Below, one piece after another: positions 7,428 through 10,803 of a stretch of DNA of 10,803 nt. The DNA is from Pseudomonadota bacterium (lineage in GTDB: Bacteria; Pseudomonadota; Alphaproteobacteria; Rhodospirillales; 2-02-FULL-58-16). The stretch covers positions 1 through 10,803 of the forward strand of contig JACZWD010000077.1 of NCBI GenBank assembly GCA_022572335.1. The letters are read 5' to 3'. Positions within the stretch are counted from its first letter, which is position 1, and every line of letters begins with the position of its first letter. A program made the position numbers and the translations under genes. The notes beneath the pieces were generated by a model. The model did no database searches, was not told the DNA's origin, and was given only the letters and a program-made list of their open reading frames with translations.

Positions 7428-7454
7428 GCCGGATCGAAGCCATCGGGGGCCTCA

Positions 7455-7655
7455 ATGACGCCTTGCGAACCCAAGGTGAAATCGGTGCGCGCCGTGGTTC
7501 GCGTGGGTGAGGCCCGGACCGTGGCTCCGGCAGGGCGAAGCGTCGGGCACGGGGGTTACGCGCTGGAGGCCGCGAAACGGCGTCCGGCGTGGTCCGTGGT
7601 TTCGCCGGGACCGGACGGTGGTAGCCCGATGCGTACGTTGGGTCGACGCGCTTGA
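7455..7655 (+). CDS. Doubtful 66-residue ORF overlapping the fabA start
   Basis: The frame opens with ATG at 7455 and stops with TGA at 7653-7655, which overlaps the fabA TTG start at 7652 as TTGA. The predicted product is basic and rich in Gly, Arg, Val and Pro. It has no domain or signal peptide I recognise. By my count about 71% of its third codon positions are G or C, lower than I would expect beside these genes. The Shine-Dalgarno is poor (a G-run, then CCTCA). An in-frame ATG at 7629 would give an 8-residue peptide ('MRTLGRRA') with the same stop. It is most likely non-coding and is listed because the overlap could couple translation into fabA. Confidence 0.15.
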   Translation: MTPCEPKVKSVRAVVRVGEARTVAPAGRSVGHGGYALEAAKRRPAWSVVSPGPDGGSPMRTLGRRA

Positions 7656-8167
7656 GCAGGAAAAACAGCTTTTCGTACGACGACCTCCTGCGATGCGCCC
7701 AAGGCAAGTTGTTCGGCCCGGGCAACGCGCAGTTGCCCCTGCCGCCCCTTTTGATGTTCGACCGGATCGTCAGGATCAGCGACAGCGGCGGACACTACGG
7801 CAAGGGAGAAATCCTGGCGGAACTGGATGTCAGGCCGGATTTGTGGTTTTTCGAGTGTCATTTTCAGTCCGACCCGGTCATGCCCGGTTGCCTTGGTCTG
7901 GACGCGCTGTGGCAACTGGTCGGGTTCTTTTTGGGCTGGCTCGAGGCGCCGGGCCGCGGCCGGGCGCTCGGCGTGGGCGCGGTGAAGTTCAGCGGCCAGG
8001 TGGATCCCACGGCCAAAAAGGTGACCTATCACATCGACATCAGGCGGGTGATCAAGCGGCAGTTCTCGATCGGCATCGCCGACGGCTTGATGAAAGTGGA
8101 CGGCCGTCCCATCTACGAGGCCAAGGGCCTGCGGGTCGGCGTGTTCACTACGACCGACGATTGGTGA
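7652..8167 (+). CDS. fabA: 3-hydroxydecanoyl-ACP dehydratase/isomerase
   Basis: FabA dehydrates 3-hydroxydecanoyl-ACP and isomerises trans-2- to cis-3-decenoyl-ACP, the branch point for anaerobic-type unsaturated fatty acid synthesis in the cytosol. The 171-residue protein (E. coli 172) aligns throughout. The active-site motif 'FFECHFQSDPVMPGCLGLDALWQLVGFFLGWL' puts catalytic His70 and Asp84 at the E. coli positions. 'GRALGVGAVKFSGQVDPTAKKVTYHI' follows. The start must be TTG at 7652: between it and the in-frame stop at 7622-7624 there is no ATG or GTG, and 'MSRKNSFSYDDLL' matches the E. coli N-terminus in length. The Shine-Dalgarno is weak, so initiation may be inefficient or coupled to upstream translation. 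fabB begins 10 nt after its stop. Confidence 0.96.
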   Translation: MSRKNSFSYDDLLRCAQGKLFGPGNAQLPLPPLLMFDRIVRISDSGGHYGKGEILAELDVRPDLWFFECHFQSDPVMPGCLGLDALWQLVGFFLGWLEAPGRGRALGVGAVKFSGQVDPTAKKVTYHIDIRRVIKRQFSIGIADGLMKVDGRPIYEAKGLRVGVFTTTDDW

Positions 8168-8177
8168 CGAGGTGTCC

Positions 8178-9395
8178 ATGAGACGCGTTGTCGTGACCGG
8201 CCTGGGGATCATCTCCAGCATCGGCGATACCAAGGCGGAAGTGCTGGACTCGCTCCGCGAAGGGCGCTCCGGAATTTCGTTCTGCGAGGAATACCGCGAG
8301 TTGGGCTTCCGCAGCCATGTTCACGGTTTGCCGAAGGTCAACCTGGACGGCGCCATCGACCGCAAGGTGCGGCGCTTCATGGGGGACGGCGCGGCGTACA
8401 ACTATCTGGCCATGGAACAGGCCATTGCCGATGCCGGCCTGCCCGACGACCAGGTGTCGAACGAGCGCACCGGGCTGCTCATGGGATCGGGCGGGCCGTC
8501 GACGAGGAATGTGGTGGCGGCCGCCAATACCGTGCGTACGAGGAACGCGAGAAAAGTGGGGCCGTTCATGGTCCCCAGAACCATGTCGAGCACCAACTCC
8601 GCCACCCTGGCCACCCCGTTCAAGATCAAGGGCGTCAGTTATTCCATAAGCTCCGCCTGCGCGACCAGCGCCCATTGCATCGGCAACGGGTACGAATTGA
8701 TTCAACTGGACAAGCAGGACGTGGTCTTCACCGGGGGCGGCGAGGAGCTCGACTGGACGATGTCGGTCCTGTTCGACGCCATGCCGGCGCTGTCGTCCAA
8801 ATTCAACGACACGCCGGAGGTGGCGTCGCGCGCCTTCGACGCCGAGCGCGACGGCTTTGTCATCGCCGGCGGCGGCGGCGTGCTGGTACTCGAGGAACTG
8901 GAGCATGCCAGGGCGCGCGGCGCCCGGATCTATGCCGAGGTCGCCGGCTATGGCGCCACGTCGGACGGATACGACATGGTGCAGCCGTCCGGCGAAGGCG
9001 CGGTGCGGTGCATGCGGATGGCCATGGCCGGGCTCGAGCGGCCGATCGACTACATCAATACCCATGGCACCAGTACGCCGGTGGGCGACGTCAAGGAACT
9101 GGAAGCCCTGCGCGAGGTGTTCCCCAACGGCATGCCGGCCTTCAACTCCACCAAGTCGCTGAGCGGCCATCCCCTTGGCGCCGCCGGCGTCCACGAAGCC
9201 ATTTACTGCCTGCTGATGATGGAGAACAATTTCATTTGCGCCTCGGCGAACATCACCAACCTGGACCCCGAGGCGCGCGGCATGCCGATCGTCCTTGACC
9301 GCCGCGACAACGTTCGGCTGAACGCCGTCCTCTCCAACAGCTTCGGATTCGGCGGCACCAACGCCGCGTTGGTGTTCACCCGATTCGAAGAATGA
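8178..9395 (+). CDS. fabB: 3-oxoacyl-ACP synthase I (KAS I)
   Basis: FabB condenses malonyl-ACP with acyl-ACP. In FabA/FabB organisms it is the condensing enzyme that elongates cis-3-decenoyl-ACP. It has 405 residues (E. coli 406), with a typical thiolase-like N-terminus ('MRRVVVTGLGIISSIGD'). The catalytic triad is complete: Cys161 in 'SSACATSAHCIGNG', His296 in 'NTHGTSTPVGDVKE' and His331 in 'STKSLSGHPLGAAG', with Lys326 in the same motif. The C-terminal glycine-rich 'SNSFGFGGTNAALV' is present. I chose the ATG at 8178, preceded by GAGG (8169-8172) with 5-nt spacing, over the in-frame GTG at 8172 that overlaps that site. The 10-nt gap after fabA and shared pathway indicate co-transcription. 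It resembles FabB more than FabF through 'GGGEELDWTMSVLFDAMPALS'. Confidence 0.97.
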   Translation: MRRVVVTGLGIISSIGDTKAEVLDSLREGRSGISFCEEYRELGFRSHVHGLPKVNLDGAIDRKVRRFMGDGAAYNYLAMEQAIADAGLPDDQVSNERTGLLMGSGGPSTRNVVAAANTVRTRNARKVGPFMVPRTMSSTNSATLATPFKIKGVSYSISSACATSAHCIGNGYELIQLDKQDVVFTGGGEELDWTMSVLFDAMPALSSKFNDTPEVASRAFDAERDGFVIAGGGGVLVLEELEHARARGARIYAEVAGYGATSDGYDMVQPSGEGAVRCMRMAMAGLERPIDYINTHGTSTPVGDVKELEALREVFPNGMPAFNSTKSLSGHPLGAAGVHEAIYCLLMMENNFICASANITNLDPEARGMPIVLDRRDNVRLNAVLSNSFGFGGTNAALVFTRFEE

Positions 9396-9479
9396 CGGTC
9401 GCGCCCGCCCGTTGCCCGCCAATGGACCGTGAACAAGGCACTTCGGGACCCCGCCGGTTCCGGCGCGGGTGACGTTCCC

Positions 9480-10277
9480 ATGGCCCATGCGGACGGACTG
9501 ATGGTCGGCAAAAAAGGCCTCATCATGGGGGTCGCCAACGATCATTCCATCGCCTGGGGGATCGCGTCGGCGTTGCACCGGCATGGGGCCGAGATGGCGT
9601 TCACCCATCAAGGCGGCGCCTTTGGCAGGCGCGTCGGGCCGCTGGCCGAATCGGTCGGCTCCACCATCGTGCTGCCCTGCGACGTCGAGGACGAGCCCAG
9701 CATCGATGCGGTTTTCGCGACGCTCAAGGAAGAATGGGGCGCCGTCGATTTTGTCGTGCACGCCATTGCCTATTCCGACAAGGCGGAGCTCAAAGGCCGA
9801 TACGTGGATACCACGGTGGAAAATTTTACCCGGACCCTGGATGTTTCATGCTTTTCCTTTACCGCCGTCGTCCAACGTGCGGCCGCGATGATGCCGTCGG
9901 GGGGCAGTCTGCTGACCCTCACCTTTTCGGGGGCCGAACGTGTCATGCCCAATTACAACGTCATGGGGGTCGCCAAGGCGGCTCTCGAGGCGAGCGTACG
10001 CTACCTTGCCGCCGACCTCGGTCCCGAAAACATCCGGGTCAACGCCATATCCGCGGGTCCCATGAGAACCCTTGCCGGAAGCGCCATAGCCGATGCCCGC
10101 GAGGTCCTGAAATGGAACGAGGCCCATTCCCCGTTACGGCGCAACATCCGTCTGGACGAGATCGGTGGCGTGGCGCTCTACCTGCTCAGCGACCTTTCCG
10201 GGGCAGTCACGGGCGAAGTCCTCCACGTGGACAGCGGTTACGATATCGTGGCGATTCCGGCCCGGCCCCGCCGGTGA
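9480..10277 (+). CDS. fabI: Enoyl-ACP reductase (NADH), FabI type
   Basis: FabI reduces trans-2-enoyl-ACP with NAD(P)H in the last step of each elongation cycle and is the target of triclosan and diazaborines. The 265-residue short-chain dehydrogenase has the FabI-type nucleotide motif 'GVANDHSIAWGIA' (17-29) and the Y-X6-K signature Tyr159/Lys166 in 'PNYNVMGVAKAALEASVRYLAADLG'. 'RVNAISAGPMRTLAGSAI' and 'GEVLHVDSGYDIV' follow. Phe149 ('TFSGAER') replaces the E. coli Tyr146, and Ala97 lies at the E. coli Gly93 position. The ATG at 9480 gives the usual N-terminus ('MAHADGLMVGKKGLIMGVAND'). The frame also extends to a GTG at 9429, adding 17 unlikely residues, and an ATG lies at 9501. The Shine-Dalgarno is weak. 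An 84-nt gap separates it from fabB. Confidence 0.95.
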   Translation: MAHADGLMVGKKGLIMGVANDHSIAWGIASALHRHGAEMAFTHQGGAFGRRVGPLAESVGSTIVLPCDVEDEPSIDAVFATLKEEWGAVDFVVHAIAYSDKAELKGRYVDTTVENFTRTLDVSCFSFTAVVQRAAAMMPSGGSLLTLTFSGAERVMPNYNVMGVAKAALEASVRYLAADLGPENIRVNAISAGPMRTLAGSAIADAREVLKWNEAHSPLRRNIRLDEIGGVALYLLSDLSGAVTGEVLHVDSGYDIVAIPARPRR

Positions 10278-10289
10278 TTACCCGCGCCC

Positions 10290-10303
10290 TTGACCTGGAT
10301 CAA
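10290..10303. promoter_or_regulatory. FNR/FixK-type binding site upstream of irr
   Basis: TTGACCTGGATCAA matches the Crp/FNR-family anaerobox TTGAT-N4-ATCAA at 9 of 10 specified positions (C for T at position 5, a common alphaproteobacterial variant). It ends 108 bases before the irr ATG and is centred about 38-40 bp before the start expected from a TATAAG -10 at 10323, close to the class II activator position of -41.5. Flanking bases extend it to a 6-bp stem (CCTTGA/TCAAGG), so a transcript hairpin after fabI is an alternative reading. Confidence 0.5.
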
Positions 10304-10322
10304 GGATACAAGACGGATGGAA

Positions 10323-10338
10323 TATAAGGTAGGATAAT
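10323..10338 (+). promoter_or_regulatory. Candidate -10 region(s) of the irr promoter
   Basis: The AT content rises sharply after fabI. TATAAG (10323-10328) and GATAAT (10333-10338) are both plausible -10 hexamers. No TTGACA-like -35 is seen 17 bp upstream of either, which would fit an activator-dependent promoter using the FNR-type box. Which -10 is used cannot be decided from sequence. Confidence 0.4.
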
Positions 10339-10347
10339 CTCATAGTT

Positions 10348-10365
10348 TAATTATGGTAATTATGA
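10348..10365 (+). repeat. Tandem 9-bp repeat in the irr leader
   Basis: TAATTATGG (10348-10356) is followed directly by TAATTATGA (10357-10365), two copies on a 9-bp period differing only at the last base. The pair lies about 10-25 bp downstream of the candidate -10s. Its AT-rich sequence contrasts with the surrounding DNA. It could be an operator for Irr itself or another Fur-type regulator, but it does not match the rhizobial ICE or Fur-box consensus as I know them. Confidence 0.35.
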
Positions 10366-10409
10366 AAATGTTGGGCGCCGACCCGAGTGCACCCATATAC
10401 GGGGATTAA
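10353..10409 (+). CDS. Possible 18-codon upstream ORF before irr
   Basis: ATG at 10353 (in-frame ATGs also at 10362 and 10368) opens a frame encoding MVIMKMLGADPSAPIYGD, stopping with TAA at 10407-10409, 2 nt before the irr ATG. The end of the frame covers the presumed irr ribosome-binding site (GGGGA, 10401-10405). No good Shine-Dalgarno precedes any of its ATGs. It may be a chance frame or a leader peptide coupled to irr. Confidence 0.2.
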   Translation: MVIMKMLGADPSAPIYGD

Positions 10410-10411
10410 CC

Positions 10412-10803
10412 ATGGCTAGACCCTACACCCAGATTCTCAAGCGATTGCGCGCGGCGGGGCTGCGGCCCACCCGCCAGCGTCTGGCCCTTGGCAGGCTGCT
10501 GTTCGACGGGGGCGACCGCCATGTGACCGCCGAAATTCTCCACGGCGAGGCGCTGGACGCCGCCGTCCGGGTTTCCCTGGCCACCGTGTACAACACCCTG
10601 CACCAGTTCACCGCCGCCGGGTTGTTGCGCGAGATCGTGGTCGATTCCCAGCGCTCCTATTTCGACACCAATACCAGCGATCACCACCACTTCTTCTTCG
10701 AAAGCTCCGGCCGGCTGGACGACATTCCCGGTGAGCGGGTGGTCCTCGCCCGGCTGCCGGACCCGCCCAAGGGGACGCGGGTCAAGCGCGTCGACGTGCG
10801 AGC
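10412..10803 (+). CDS. irr: Iron response regulator Irr (Fur family), 3' end outside the window
   Basis: The first 130 codons of a Fur-superfamily regulator. A winged-helix DNA-binding half is clear: 'LRPTRQRLALGRLLFDGGDRHVTAE' and the recognition-helix region 'VSLATVYNTLHQFTAAGLL'. The dimerisation half begins with 'SYFDTNTSDHHHFFFE'; the HHH at 91-93 is the haem-associated motif that marks Irr rather than Fur, Zur or PerR. In rhizobia, Irr is active under iron limitation, represses haem synthesis and iron-storage genes, activates uptake genes and is inactivated through haem. The N-terminal Cys-Pro haem regulatory motif of Bradyrhizobium Irr is absent. The ATG at 10412 has GGGGA upstream with 6-nt spacing. 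About 15-20 C-terminal residues are probably missing. It follows fabI by 134 nt and appears to have its own promoter. Confidence 0.92.
   Translation, partial: MARPYTQILKRLRAAGLRPTRQRLALGRLLFDGGDRHVTAEILHGEALDAAVRVSLATVYNTLHQFTAAGLLREIVVDSQRSYFDTNTSDHHHFFFESSGRLDDIPGERVVLARLPDPPKGTRVKRVDVR

Larger units (their letters stand above)
7224..7651 (+). other. pnp-fabA spacer, no convincing gene
   Basis: This 428-nt gap is the longest in the window. From left to right it holds repeats that can form alternative hairpins after pnp (7258-7308), a GC-rich stretch, a short AT-rich promoter-like patch (about 7341-7374), a small GC hairpin (GCGGC 7380-7384 / GCCGC 7392-7396), a perfect 12-bp palindrome (7416-7427) and a doubtful 66-codon frame running into fabA. 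It probably separates the translation/RNA-decay operon from the fatty acid operon, but no canonical intrinsic terminator is visible. Confidence 0.6.

Noticed and set aside
9429..9479. GTG-initiated 17-residue N-terminal extension of FabI
   Set aside because: It lacks a good ribosome-binding site and the ATG at 9480 yields the standard alphaproteobacterial FabI N-terminus.
8148..9761. Long open frame on the - strand opposite fabB and fabI (537 codons)
   Set aside because: It covers two confidently identified genes and its low-complexity product matches no family I know.
1..10803. Mobile element, CRISPR array, tRNA/rRNA or defence system
   Set aside because: I found no transposase, integrase, spaced repeats, tRNA-like cloverleaf or toxin/defence gene. 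All large frames are explained by conserved housekeeping genes.

Overview
The window is a GC-rich, gene-dense chromosomal segment with every recognised gene on the + strand. Its content and order (ylxR-type gene, infB, rbfA, truB, rpsO, pnp, then fabA, fabB, fabI and irr) point to an alphaproteobacterium. The alphaproteobacterial marks are the 'VESGQVRQSFSHGRSK' block near the IF-2 N-terminus, the DUF448+L7Ae-like form of the protein ahead of infB, and an Irr-type Fur protein with a 'TSDHHHFF' motif. The proteins look most like Rhodospirillales, but that is an impression from memory, not a search result.

Region 1 (1-4777) is the distal part of the nusA-infB translation operon: the end of a YlxR-family RNA-binding protein, initiation factor IF-2, ribosome-binding factor A (11-nt overlap with truB), tRNA pseudouridine-55 synthase and ribosomal protein S15. 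Gaps are short and there is no clear internal terminator, so this reads as one transcription unit for ribosome assembly, tRNA modification and translation initiation.

Region 2 (4778-7223) is a 298-nt leader carrying two strong stem-loops, followed by polynucleotide phosphorylase. rpsO-pnp is a classic pair. The hairpins lie where E. coli has its rpsO 3' processing signals and the RNase III-cleaved pnp leader.

Region 3 (7224-7651) is a 428-nt gap with no convincing gene. It holds mutually exclusive hairpins after pnp, an AT-rich promoter-like patch, a perfect 12-bp palindrome and a doubtful small ORF whose stop overlaps the fabA start.

Region 4 (7652-10277) is the unsaturated fatty acid module: fabA makes cis-3-decenoyl-ACP, fabB elongates it and fabI performs the final enoyl reduction. 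fabA has to start at TTG. FabI has Phe at the position of the E. coli accessory active-site Tyr146.

Region 5 (10278-10803) holds an AT-rich irr promoter region with an FNR/FixK-type box (TTGACCTGGATCAA), a tandem 9-bp repeat and a tiny upstream ORF, then the 5' part of irr, cut by the window end.

I see no mobile element, CRISPR array, tRNA or rRNA and no evidence of a novel defence or metabolic system. This is a mostly ordinary housekeeping region. What deserves a second look is regulatory: the irr upstream region, the pnp leader and the fabA leader.
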